A stretch of 64,000 nucleotides of DNA from Bacteroidota bacterium (GTDB taxonomy: Bacteria > Bacteroidota > Bacteroidia > Cytophagales > Cyclobacteriaceae), in the NCBI GenBank assembly GCA_947470895.1, contig CANIVF010000008.1, positions 1 through 64,000 of the forward strand, in the 5' to 3' direction. Made by a program: the position numbers and the translations under genes. Each line of letters opens with the position of its first letter. Position 1 is the stretch's first letter. The notes under the pieces are model-generated. The model was not told where the DNA came from. It saw nothing but the letters and a program-made list of their open reading frames with translations, and searched no databases. Below, piece after piece: positions 26,428-35,374 of this stretch.

Positions 26428-26504
26428 TCTTAAAGTTTGAAGCTAACATCTAATAGGTTTTTTCGCTGAAATGATGCAAATTTATCTATTAAATTGCTTT
26501 CCTC

Positions 26505-29500
26505 ATGCTCGAAAAATTATGGCAAATGCTTGATGTTGAGCCTAATGAAAGAGGCCCCGTATCACTGCTCCTAATTATCAGCTTCTTTATGGGGCTGTTT
26601 CTGGCCACTGTGGCCGTAGCTTCTCAGTCTCTTTTTCTTCAACATTTCAGTGAGCAATTCGACCTCCCAAAAGCACTTGCCTTTTCAGGTCTGCTGGGAA
26701 TGGCCATCACCTTTTTGTACAACTTTCTTCAGGGAAGAGTTTCATTTACTTCATTAGCTGTCTTTAACCTCATACTGGTTATTGGCTTTACTACTTTTAT
26801 CGAATTTGGCGAACCGTATGTAGCTGATGTTGACAGCCTCTATCGCTTCGGCTTTATGCTCATTCTTCCTTTTACATTTATTACCCAACTTGTATTCTGG
26901 GGAGCCTTCAACCGCATGTTCAACGTGAGGGTTGCTAAAAGAATTATAGGAAGTGTTGACCTGGGAACCATGTTCGCTTCCATCCTTGCTTTTTTCACTA
27001 TTCCAATCCTTCTTTCGAATGGCGTTAAGACCACCTCGCTTTACACCATTGGATTGGTGAGCATTGTAGCTTACCTGATCCTCTTTATTATTTTGGCTAA
27101 CCGATATCTGACCAAGGGAAAAACGGTTATCCAATCAGAATCAGATTTTAAGAAACTTTCATTAATTCAATTTCTTGGTAGCCGATACATCATGTTGTTA
27201 TCGCTGTTTATCATTGTATCCATGGTGGCCCTTCGCTTTGTTGATTATTCATTCTTCAACGCAACTTCCAGCCAGTTCAGCAACACAGAACTTCCTTATT
27301 TCCTGAGTTATTTCGAAGCAACCGTTGTTATCTTCTCCTTCCTGTTCACCACATTTGCCACCGATCGAATCAATCAGGATTATGGCCTTCGGGTTTCATT
27401 AATTATCAATCCGCTCCTGCTGATTTTATTTACAGTTGCTGCATTGGGGCTGGGCTGGCTCTTTGGCTATGACCCTAAAACCGGAGAGAAAAGCTCCATC
27501 GTATTTTTTTTTATTGCCGTTGCGATGAGTAAACTATTCATCAATTCCTTGCGGGATGCTCTTGATTCGCCAACCTTCAAATTCTACTACGTTCCCATTG
27601 ATAAATCGATCAACATTGATGCGCAAACTAAGATTGAAGGATTTGTTACCGCATTGGCCAGTGCGATAGCCGGAGGCCTTATCGTTTTAATTAACCAGTT
27701 TGAGATATTCAATGTGTTGTCCATTACGCTGTTTACCTTGCCGGTGTTGGTCGTGTGGTATCTCATTCCAAGCCGGATGTATCATGGTTATCGGGATACA
27801 TTACAAGACTCACTGGTGAAGAATAAATCAGCGGTCAGAAATCACATCGTGAAAGAATACACGATGGATAGTGTACTTGGAAAAGAAGTTCAAAGTTCAG
27901 CAGAAGAGAAGGTGATCTATGGCCTTAAGCTGATGGAGAAACTGGAACCTGCACTATTTGAAACTTCTCTTCTTCAATTGGCCGACAGCAAACTAAAGCG
28001 TGTTCAGCAGTTTGCTCAGGAAAAAATTCAAAAACTGGGCATTCAATCCGTAGGAAATAATGAAATCAAAGGCTTGGCTATTCAGGCAGCTGGTGCGGTA
28101 GAAGATAGCGACTTACTCTCGATCTCCACCGATAAGCTGATGAAGTTAAGTAAATCCGTGAGGCAGACGGATCGCATGTTGGCCGCCAAGCTGATGAGAA
28201 CACTCACTAACCAAAAAACAATTTTCATTTTACTGGAGCTCATGCGCGATCCGGATCCTAAAGTACGCAATGAAGCGTTGTTAACGGCCCGCAAAGTTAA
28301 AAAGCCAGAGACCTGGAGTATTCTGATCGAACTTCTATCATCACCTCTTTACGCACATCATGCTGCTGCTGCACTTAAGGAAGCGGGTGCTCCCATGCTG
28401 TCACACCTTGAAGCTGCATTCCATAAATCAGGACAGAACGACCTGGTCATGCTGAAGCTCATTCAAATTATGGGGCATATTCCGGGCAAGGAAAGTTTAC
28501 AGATGCTGTGGAAAAAAATTGACTATCCGGATAAACGCATCGTTAAGCAGATTCTTTATTCGCTTCGCTATATTAATTATAAGGCCACTGGCCGGGAAGA
28601 ACTGGCTGTTAAGGATTTGCTCGACAATGAGATGAGCAAAACACTTTGGAACCTTGCTGCTCTGGACGAATTGACAGATGATTCTCATTTTGATTTCCTG
28701 AAAGAAGCACTTCGTGAAGAGATTCGTGACAACTACGATCACGTTACGTTACTATTGTCTCTTTTATATGATCCGGAATCTATTCAGCTCGTAAAAGAAA
28801 ACGTGGAGACTGGAACTCCTGATAGTATACAATATGCCATAGAACTTCTCGATCTGTTTGTCGATCAGGATTTGAAACCAAAATTAGTTCCTCTCCTCGA
28901 TGATACTCCTACTAAAGACAAACTGGAAAAACTTCAGATCTTCTTTCCAAGAGAAAGTTATAACCCCGTGCAGGTAATAAACTATATTCTCAATCGAGAT
29001 TTCAATTACAACAACCGGTGGACAAAAGTATGTGCGGTATATGCCACCGCCTTTATACCCAATTTCCGAATAAGCAGGGGCCTGATCAGTCAGATGTTCA
29101 ATTCCGACAAATTACTACAGGAGACCACCGCATGGGTTATCTTTAACAAAGACCGCAAAGCATACGAAGCTATTTCGGAAAGACTGCCCTATCGCGACAA
29201 GCGCTTTCTGGATTCTGCCATTGAAAACAACCAACTGCTGGACGGTTTAGATGATGGGTTTTTCTTATTCATTGAAATGGTATTATTGATCAAGAAAATT
29301 CCAGTGTTCGATCGCATTCAAGGAAAAGCATTAAGTGATCTCAGTGATAAAATACAACCCGTTACACTGAAGGCCGGAGAAAAATTATTCCTTGGCGAAA
29401 TAACAGACATGCCCATACTGATCATGGCACACGGTGAAGGTCGTCTTAAAAATGGTGATGAAGAAATTAAGATCATGAAGCCTGGCGATGTATTTGGCGA

Positions 29501-29672
29501 TCTGTTTCAAGAAGGCCCTACCCCTGTAGTAACCGAAGTGCAAGCCCTTGAACGAACCGTCATATTCAGGATTAACCTGGTTGACTTCTACTTTGTATTG
29601 GCCAACCATCATGAGTTGGCGCAAGGCCTCATTCATAACATCACTGAAAAAGTAACTAAACAATTTGTATAA
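26505..29672 (+). CDS. NTT/MFS-like membrane protein fused to HEAT repeats and a cNMP-binding domain
   Basis: This gene encodes 1055 residues. Residues 1-430 contain about a dozen hydrophobic helices with the layout of the ATP/ADP translocase (Npt/Tlc) group, for example LLLIISFFMGLFLATVAVAS and NPLLLILFTVAALGLGWLF. Residues 440-900 are soluble and helical with HEAT-like repeats (MRDPDPKVRNEALLTARKV is a clear unit). Residues 948-1055 fit a cyclic-nucleotide-binding beta-roll (LKAGEKLFLGE, LKNGDEEIKIMKPGDVFGD). The domain order suggests a membrane sensor rather than a simple carrier. It opens a run of five genes with gaps of 2-11 bases. Substrate and ligand are unknown. Confidence 0.85.
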   Translation: MLEKLWQMLDVEPNERGPVSLLLIISFFMGLFLATVAVASQSLFLQHFSEQFDLPKALAFSGLLGMAITFLYNFLQGRVSFTSLAVFNLILVIGFTTFIEFGEPYVADVDSLYRFGFMLILPFTFITQLVFWGAFNRMFNVRVAKRIIGSVDLGTMFASILAFFTIPILLSNGVKTTSLYTIGLVSIVAYLILFIILANRYLTKGKTVIQSESDFKKLSLIQFLGSRYIMLLSLFIIVSMVALRFVDYSFFNATSSQFSNTELPYFLSYFEATVVIFSFLFTTFATDRINQDYGLRVSLIINPLLLILFTVAALGLGWLFGYDPKTGEKSSIVFFFIAVAMSKLFINSLRDALDSPTFKFYYVPIDKSINIDAQTKIEGFVTALASAIAGGLIVLINQFEIFNVLSITLFTLPVLVVWYLIPSRMYHGYRDTLQDSLVKNKSAVRNHIVKEYTMDSVLGKEVQSSAEEKVIYGLKLMEKLEPALFETSLLQLADSKLKRVQQFAQEKIQKLGIQSVGNNEIKGLAIQAAGAVEDSDLLSISTDKLMKLSKSVRQTDRMLAAKLMRTLTNQKTIFILLELMRDPDPKVRNEALLTARKVKKPETWSILIELLSSPLYAHHAAAALKEAGAPMLSHLEAAFHKSGQNDLVMLKLIQIMGHIPGKESLQMLWKKIDYPDKRIVKQILYSLRYINYKATGREELAVKDLLDNEMSKTLWNLAALDELTDDSHFDFLKEALREEIRDNYDHVTLLLSLLYDPESIQLVKENVETGTPDSIQYAIELLDLFVDQDLKPKLVPLLDDTPTKDKLEKLQIFFPRESYNPVQVINYILNRDFNYNNRWTKVCAVYATAFIPNFRISRGLISQMFNSDKLLQETTAWVIFNKDRKAYEAISERLPYRDKRFLDSAIENNQLLDGLDDGFFLFIEMVLLIKKIPVFDRIQGKALSDLSDKIQPVTLKAGEKLFLGEITDMPILIMAHGEGRLKNGDEEIKIMKPGDVFGDLFQEGPTPVVTEVQALERTVIFRINLVDFYFVLANHHELAQGLIHNITEKVTKQFV

Positions 29673-29683
29673 CCCGCACGAAC

Positions 29684-31117
29684 ATGACATTTGATATCGA
29701 TGTACTAATAACTTTTGCAGAGACAGACAATGAAGTCACCCAAAAAAATCAACAAGGTTGGGTAACCCAATTTAAAAAATTCCTGGAGCTCATGCTTCTT
29801 CAGGTCTTAGGATGGAAACCTAACATTGTATTAAAATCAGAGTTTGATACAGCGACAGCACCTGCCTTGGATAATGCTGCAATCGTTGTGGCCGTTCTTA
29901 CCAAAGAATTTGTTCAATCAGGTCGTTGTCTTGATAATCTTGAAACCTTTTATAAGGTTTCAGCCAACTCAAAAATAAATCGGGTTTTTAAGGTTATTAA
30001 ATCACCACTCACTATTCAGGAGCAACCTCCCCGTCTGCGCGATATGATCGGCTACGAAATGTATCAGTTAGATACCGAAACGGGAGTGATGAAAGAATAC
30101 CTCGACTTCTTCAGTCAGGAAGCAGAGAAACAATATTGGATGAAAATGGTGGATCTGGCCTATGACATCCACGAAGCGCTTCTTATTTTGAAGGAAGGAG
30201 ATTTGAAATCAGAAATAAAGAATATCTATAAACGTAAAACGATTTATCTCGCTGAAACAGGTCATGACATATCCGTGCAACGCAATATCATCAAGCGTGA
30301 ACTGCAACGACACGGTTATATCGTGTTACCTAAAAACACCTTGCCCACCAAGGGTGATGAAGTAGAACGCGTAATTCGAAAAGACCTTGATGAGTGCAGT
30401 CTTTCAATACACTTAGTAGGAAGTGCTTATGGAGAAATCCCCGAAGGTTCTGACCGTTCTATCGTTGATATTCAGAATAAGCTTGCTGCCGAAGTTTCGC
30501 TTACGAAAAAACAAAACAAACAAGAGTTCGCCCGATTGATTTGGATCGCGCAAAACATTAAAAATGCCAGCGATAAACAGAAAGCATTTATAGAAACATT
30601 AAAACGCGACACGGAAGCTCAGGAAGGTGCAGAGATTCTTCAAAATCCATTAGAAGATTTTAAAAACATTGTTCGTGAAGAACTACTTGAATCGCAAGAA
30701 CGCAGAGGGGTGGATGAATCCGGAGGTAAATCGATCTACCTCGTGCACGATAAAGTGGATGACCATGAAGTGAAGCCTTATAAAGAAATATTAGAGAAGG
30801 CCGGATTTAAAGTATTGATACCTGCCTTTGAAGGTGAACTTCTGGAAGTGCGCAAACAACACATTGATAACCTCCGCAACTTTGATGGCGCCATCATTTT
30901 CAAAGGAAAAGTAAACGACCAGTGGGTACGCATGAAAGTGCTTGATCTTCTGAAAGCACCTGGCTTTGGAAGAAAGAAGCCGATTAAAGCCAAAGCATTA
31001 CTCGCTTCAGGAAGCCCTAATCTCGACAAGTTTAAAAATCAAAACCTCACGATTATTTCCGGAGATACTCAACGATCGATGGAAAACCTGAAAAAATTTT
31101 TACAAGAATTTAACTAA
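29684..31117 (+). CDS. Protein with three tandem TIR-like domains
   Basis: This gene encodes 477 residues, soluble, with no signal peptide. Three flavodoxin-like/TIR-type segments can be traced. Residues 4-145 begin FDIDVLITFAETD and contain VVAVLTKEFVQSGRCLDNLE, matching the 'S..F..S.WC..E' part of TIR domains, with Asn or Asp where the catalytic Glu is expected. Residues 185-335 begin TIYLAETGHDISVQRN and contain CSLSIHLVGSAYGEIP, as in DUF4062-like TIRs. Residues 349-477 begin SIYLVHDKVDD and contain FDGAIIFKGKVNDQWV. It lies between the NTT/HEAT protein and a STAND ATPase with gaps of 11 and 6 bases, which fits a signalling or effector adaptor. Whether any domain is an NADase is open. Confidence 0.8.
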   Translation: MTFDIDVLITFAETDNEVTQKNQQGWVTQFKKFLELMLLQVLGWKPNIVLKSEFDTATAPALDNAAIVVAVLTKEFVQSGRCLDNLETFYKVSANSKINRVFKVIKSPLTIQEQPPRLRDMIGYEMYQLDTETGVMKEYLDFFSQEAEKQYWMKMVDLAYDIHEALLILKEGDLKSEIKNIYKRKTIYLAETGHDISVQRNIIKRELQRHGYIVLPKNTLPTKGDEVERVIRKDLDECSLSIHLVGSAYGEIPEGSDRSIVDIQNKLAAEVSLTKKQNKQEFARLIWIAQNIKNASDKQKAFIETLKRDTEAQEGAEILQNPLEDFKNIVREELLESQERRGVDESGGKSIYLVHDKVDDHEVKPYKEILEKAGFKVLIPAFEGELLEVRKQHIDNLRNFDGAIIFKGKVNDQWVRMKVLDLLKAPGFGRKKPIKAKALLASGSPNLDKFKNQNLTIISGDTQRSMENLKKFLQEFN

Positions 31118-31123
31118 AAAGCT

Positions 31124-34100
31124 ATGAGCCCCATCATAGACGAACATCAAGGATACCCCACCCTTGTAGGAACCGAAAATCCTTTCCCTGGATTGCGCCC
31201 TTTCAAAATTGAGGAAAGTCATTTGTTCTTTGGCCGCGAAGGTCAGAGTGACGAAGTACTACTCAAGCTTTCGAAGAGCAGGTTCGTTGGCGTGATCGGT
31301 CCCTCAGGAAGTGGTAAGTCTTCATTCATTTATTGCGGAGTGCTTCCTATTTTATACGGAGGTTTTCTTACCGACAGCAGTCCCAACTGGGAAGTAATTG
31401 TAACCAGACCAGGCGGGGGCCCCATTGATAATATGGCTGAAGCATTACTGAAGACTTCACGGGATTACATTATCGCTGATGCCGAAGATAAAAAAATAAA
31501 GCGAACCATCGTCTCCACACTCTTGAGAAGCAGTTCGCTCGGCTTGGTTGAAGCGATTCAACAACTGCGAAGAAAGGATGACATCAACTACCTCGTGCTG
31601 GTCGATCAGTTTGAGGAACTCTTCCGCTTCAAAGATAGCACAGATCCAAATTCAGTAAACGAATCATTAGCCTTCATCAACTTGTTGATGGAAGCCATTA
31701 ATTACGAAGACTCCCCGATCTATGTAGCCATTACCATGCGTTCAGATTTTATCGGTGATTGCGCACAATTCCCTGAACTAACGCGCAAGATCAACGATAG
31801 TCACTACCTCATTCCGCAGATGACACGTGACCAAAAGCGAAGAGCCATCGAAGGGCCTGTGGCAGTAGGTGATGCGAAGGTGACACCTCGCTTAGTGCAA
31901 CAATTACTAAATGATTTGGGTGATAATCCCGATCAGCTTCCTATTCTTCAGCACGCACTGATGCGTACCTGGAGCTATTGGTCAAAATTTAAAGATTATG
32001 ATGGAGAGCCAGTTGATCTCAAACACTATGAGGCGATTGGTACCATGTCCGAGGCGTTGTCGCAGCATGCCAATGAAGCGTATGACGAATTGGACGAAGA
32101 GCAGAAGCGCATTTGCGAAATTATATTCAAGGCCATAACCGAAAAACGGGGTGAGAACTTTGGTATTCGCAGACCAACACGACTTAATGAAATTGCATCC
32201 ATTGCTGATGTATCAGAAGCGGATGTGATTGAAGTAATTGAAAAATTCCGTGAACCTGGAAGGTCACTGATAACACCAGCTTTTGGAATGCCATTATCAT
32301 CCAAATCGATGATCGATCTTTCGCACGAAAGTTTGATGCGCATTTGGGTGCGATTGAAAAACTGGGTAGATGATGAATCCGAAGCCGTGCAAATGTATTT
32401 GCGCCTGGCAGAAGCCGCAGCCATGTATCAGGTAGGCAAAGCAGGCTTGTGGAGGCCACCTGATTTGCAACTAGCATTAAACTGGCAGGTAAAGCACAAG
32501 CCTACCTTAGTTTGGGGCCAGCGCTACCATCCTGCCTTTGAGCGCACCTTAATATTCCTCGAATACTCGAAGAAAGAATTTGATACCGAGCAACGTATCA
32601 AAGAACTTGAGCAGAAGCGAAAACTTCAACGTGCTCGTGTGACGGCAATTGTTTTTGGTACACTAGCCGGTATTGCGTTGATCGCCTTCGTGTACGCATT
32701 TATTCAACAAGGTGTTGCTAAGGCCAACGAGCAGAAAGCTAATGATCAAACGAAGATTGCGCAAGAGCAATCTTTATTAGCTAAACAAGAAGCAACAAGG
32801 GCAAATGAACAAGCCGATAGAGCTAAAAAAGCAGAGGCAAATGCCTTAGTGCAAGCAAGACAGGCTGATATTGCCAGAAAGAAAGCTGAAGCTGAACAGA
32901 TCCGAGCTCAAAAGGCTGAAGCTGATGCTGTCGCTCAAAAGAAGAAAGCTGATATTAACGCGAAGGCAGCAAGGAAAGCAGAGAATGAAGCGAAAGAAAA
33001 TGCCGATGCCGCCACCAAAGCAAAAAACGAAGCTCAAAAGCAACGCTATCTGGCAACCGCAAAAGCCATGGCTATCAAATCGAAAGAGCTTGGCAATACC
33101 CCCGATAAAGAAGCTCTCGTTGCGCAGCAAGCTTATCTGTTCAATAAAAAGTATGGTGGTTATCCATACGATAGTGATATCTATGGTGGTCTTTATACTG
33201 CCCTGAAAAACAATGGCCATCCTATCACCAATAGTTTAGAAGCCCATAAAAACGGAGCAGCTCGTGCATTGGAAACGCACGGCAAGGGAAATCACATTTA
33301 CTCCGGTGGTAGCGATGGGCGAATATTCCGATGGAGTTTTGAAAACGGCCAATGGAAGGCAGAGTCAATTATGGATGAAATCAAACGAGGTGAGCCATAT
33401 ATGGTATATGCCCTGGATACCAGTCCAGACGGGAACCTATTGGTTGCAGGTGGTCTTTATCCGACAAATAGTGAGGCAAACTTTATTGAATTATATGATT
33501 TGCGTAAACCCGGGGAACGCAAAAAGATTTCCGGGTTCAGATATGATATCAATGATATCCATTTTATGCCCAGCGGAAAAGGATTTTATGCTCGTGATAA
33601 CACTGGACTAAGCATTAAGTATTCTGATCTTAACACTGCAGTGGAAGTCATTAAATCTAAAGTAAAAATCCTTTCGTTGGATTTGAACGAAAATGGAACG
33701 ATGCTGGCAGGAGGTGGAGATGATGGTATGATTTATCTATGGGACATTGCAAAGGGCTATGCCGCATCTACTGTGAAGGTATCAAAAATAAGTCTATCTG
33801 CATTAAGTTTTGCCCCAGATGGTCAGATTGTTGTTGGTGATCGTAGCGGTCAAATGTACGTAATCGGCAGTGGATTAATCGTTCGTGATTTACCTGGTCA
33901 TACATCTCAAATCGAAGATATCCGATTTAATCACACAGGAACCTTCTTTGCTTCAGCTAGCAAGGACCATTCTGTGCGTCTATGGAATTTTCTCGACCTC
34001 AAACAGCCACCAGTCATTTTAGGAGATCATGACTGGGCGTGGAGCGTTGCCTTCACCCCGGATGATTCACAACTAATGGTTGGCATCAATAGCGTGAGAG

Positions 34101-34327
34101 AAATTACCAGACTATCAAAAGTTGAAACGGACGAAACTATTCATGCCTATCCGACCAACTTTAGTGTTTTGAAAGATATCCTGTGTGGTATAGCCGAACG
34201 CAATATGACTAAAGATGAATGGGAATTATTTGTTGCTGAAGTCGAAGATATCCCCTATGAAAAAACCTGTGAGAATTATCCTGGTATACAATCCAGCTTC
34301 AGAAGCAGTAAAAAAGCCAGCAAATAA
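31124..34327 (+). CDS. Membrane-anchored STAND ATPase with coiled coil and WD40 repeats
   Basis: This gene encodes 1067 residues. The N-terminal nSTAND module has the family start NPFPGLRPF (20-28), FFGRE, Walker A GPSGSGKSS (59-67), Walker B YLVLVDQFEELFRF (156-169, D161) and a sensor-like TMRSDF (204-209). A winged-helix/helical region follows (to about 480). One membrane helix lies at 506-527, then an Ala/Lys/Glu-rich coiled coil (about 533-655). The C-terminal WD40 propeller (about 705-1010) includes HKNGAARALETHG, GNHIYSGGSDGRIFRWSF, LAGGGDDGMIYLWDIAKG and FFASASKDHSVRLWNF. Such proteins are often labelled 'high-affinity carbon uptake protein Hat/HatR' in databases, a name not supported by the domains. 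It is probably a ligand-triggered oligomerising switch. Confidence 0.9.
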   Translation: MSPIIDEHQGYPTLVGTENPFPGLRPFKIEESHLFFGREGQSDEVLLKLSKSRFVGVIGPSGSGKSSFIYCGVLPILYGGFLTDSSPNWEVIVTRPGGGPIDNMAEALLKTSRDYIIADAEDKKIKRTIVSTLLRSSSLGLVEAIQQLRRKDDINYLVLVDQFEELFRFKDSTDPNSVNESLAFINLLMEAINYEDSPIYVAITMRSDFIGDCAQFPELTRKINDSHYLIPQMTRDQKRRAIEGPVAVGDAKVTPRLVQQLLNDLGDNPDQLPILQHALMRTWSYWSKFKDYDGEPVDLKHYEAIGTMSEALSQHANEAYDELDEEQKRICEIIFKAITEKRGENFGIRRPTRLNEIASIADVSEADVIEVIEKFREPGRSLITPAFGMPLSSKSMIDLSHESLMRIWVRLKNWVDDESEAVQMYLRLAEAAAMYQVGKAGLWRPPDLQLALNWQVKHKPTLVWGQRYHPAFERTLIFLEYSKKEFDTEQRIKELEQKRKLQRARVTAIVFGTLAGIALIAFVYAFIQQGVAKANEQKANDQTKIAQEQSLLAKQEATRANEQADRAKKAEANALVQARQADIARKKAEAEQIRAQKAEADAVAQKKKADINAKAARKAENEAKENADAATKAKNEAQKQRYLATAKAMAIKSKELGNTPDKEALVAQQAYLFNKKYGGYPYDSDIYGGLYTALKNNGHPITNSLEAHKNGAARALETHGKGNHIYSGGSDGRIFRWSFENGQWKAESIMDEIKRGEPYMVYALDTSPDGNLLVAGGLYPTNSEANFIELYDLRKPGERKKISGFRYDINDIHFMPSGKGFYARDNTGLSIKYSDLNTAVEVIKSKVKILSLDLNENGTMLAGGGDDGMIYLWDIAKGYAASTVKVSKISLSALSFAPDGQIVVGDRSGQMYVIGSGLIVRDLPGHTSQIEDIRFNHTGTFFASASKDHSVRLWNFLDLKQPPVILGDHDWAWSVAFTPDDSQLMVGINSVREITRLSKVETDETIHAYPTNFSVLKDILCGIAERNMTKDEWELFVAEVEDIPYEKTCENYPGIQSSFRSSKKASK

Positions 34328-34329
34328 CA

Positions 34330-35370
34330 ATGAAGAAACTTTACACACTTATTCTCCTCACCGTTGTTGCTTATCAAACTTGGGGACAATCCTCTTCGCC
34401 CGCACAAACTTTGCGTTTGGCAACATCAACCTATGAACAAGGACGATTACATGAGTTGGAGAAGATATTAAGTAACCTTACTGATTTCACCGTTGAACAA
34501 AAGGTAGCCGCATACAAATTATTGACACAGGCCTATATCTATCTGGAAGAACCGAAGAAGGCAGATGAAGCCATGCTTAAGCTTTTAGAAACATCGCACT
34601 ATTTTGAGGTAAATAAAGATATAGACCCTGCTGAGTTTGTTGCTCTGTACAACACCTTTCGCACCAATGCTGTTTATTCAATCGGCATGAAGTTAGGCCT
34701 GGGTACAGTTGCTCCCTTGGTCATGACTGACTACTATACCGCATCAGGTTCTGAAGGAACAGGCAAATTCTCGCCCGGAGCAAGTTTTTTGGGTGGGCTT
34801 TTTTTTGAGAAAAAAATCTATAGAAACTTCGTAGCGAGTCCTGAACTTCTTTTTGCAGCCAGAAAATTCAAATCGCAATCTAAATTATTCACGAGAGATA
34901 TCACTGGTATCAGCGATGGCAGCATTATCTCTACGTATAAACAAAACTGGATTGACTTGAATGCCATGGTTCAATACGTATTTGGCAAAAGCTCAACATT
35001 TAAAACCTTCATTACTGCTGGGCCAGGGATAAGTTATAACATCAAATCCATGAAGCAGACTGTTACAACAGGGCTTTCAGAAAGTTCAATCAGTGGTCCG
35101 GATATTGACATCAAAGATTCTATGTCACCGCTTCTTTACTCTGTTTCTGTTGGAGCAGGTTTTAAATTAAGAATTGGTTCAATCATCGTGCATGGTGAAG
35201 CTCGCTTCATTCAGGGATTAAATAACATCATCGACAAAAACGCGCGCACCAATATTGAAAATGTATTGGACTATGGAGATCAACTAAACGATTTAGGTGT
35301 TAGTTCCCTCACGGGTAATCTGGGCGTTTCGTTACCTATTTTCAAACCAGCAAAACTCAATAACAAATAA
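34330..35370 (+). CDS. Outer-membrane beta-barrel protein with N-terminal TPR-like region
   Basis: This gene encodes 346 residues with a signal peptide (residues 1-19, ending TWGQ). Residues 22-115 are helical and TPR-like (TYEQGRLHELEKIL, AAYKLLTQAYIYLEEPKKAD). From about 118 to the end the protein is a PorT-type barrel with alternating strands (YSIGMKLGLGTV, SFLGGLFFEKKIYRN, FITAGPGISYN, VSVGAGFKLRIGSIIVHGEA) and ends in the type of short strand expected of an outer-membrane protein. It starts two bases after the STAND gene stop and so is cotranscribed with it. It may link the cytoplasmic signalling proteins to the cell surface. The role is inferred from context only. Confidence 0.8.
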   Translation: MKKLYTLILLTVVAYQTWGQSSSPAQTLRLATSTYEQGRLHELEKILSNLTDFTVEQKVAAYKLLTQAYIYLEEPKKADEAMLKLLETSHYFEVNKDIDPAEFVALYNTFRTNAVYSIGMKLGLGTVAPLVMTDYYTASGSEGTGKFSPGASFLGGLFFEKKIYRNFVASPELLFAARKFKSQSKLFTRDITGISDGSIISTYKQNWIDLNAMVQYVFGKSSTFKTFITAGPGISYNIKSMKQTVTTGLSESSISGPDIDIKDSMSPLLYSVSVGAGFKLRIGSIIVHGEARFIQGLNNIIDKNARTNIENVLDYGDQLNDLGVSSLTGNLGVSLPIFKPAKLNNK

Positions 35371-35374
35371 GCAC

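Noticed and set aside
32846-33220. Open frames on both strands across the coiled-coil part of the STAND gene
   Set aside because: Low-complexity Ala/Lys codon repeats leave all frames open. Only the STAND frame has recognisable domains.
31124-34327. 'High-affinity carbon uptake protein Hat/HatR' as product name
   Set aside because: The domains are nSTAND ATPase, one membrane helix, coiled coil and WD40. Nothing supports carbon uptake.
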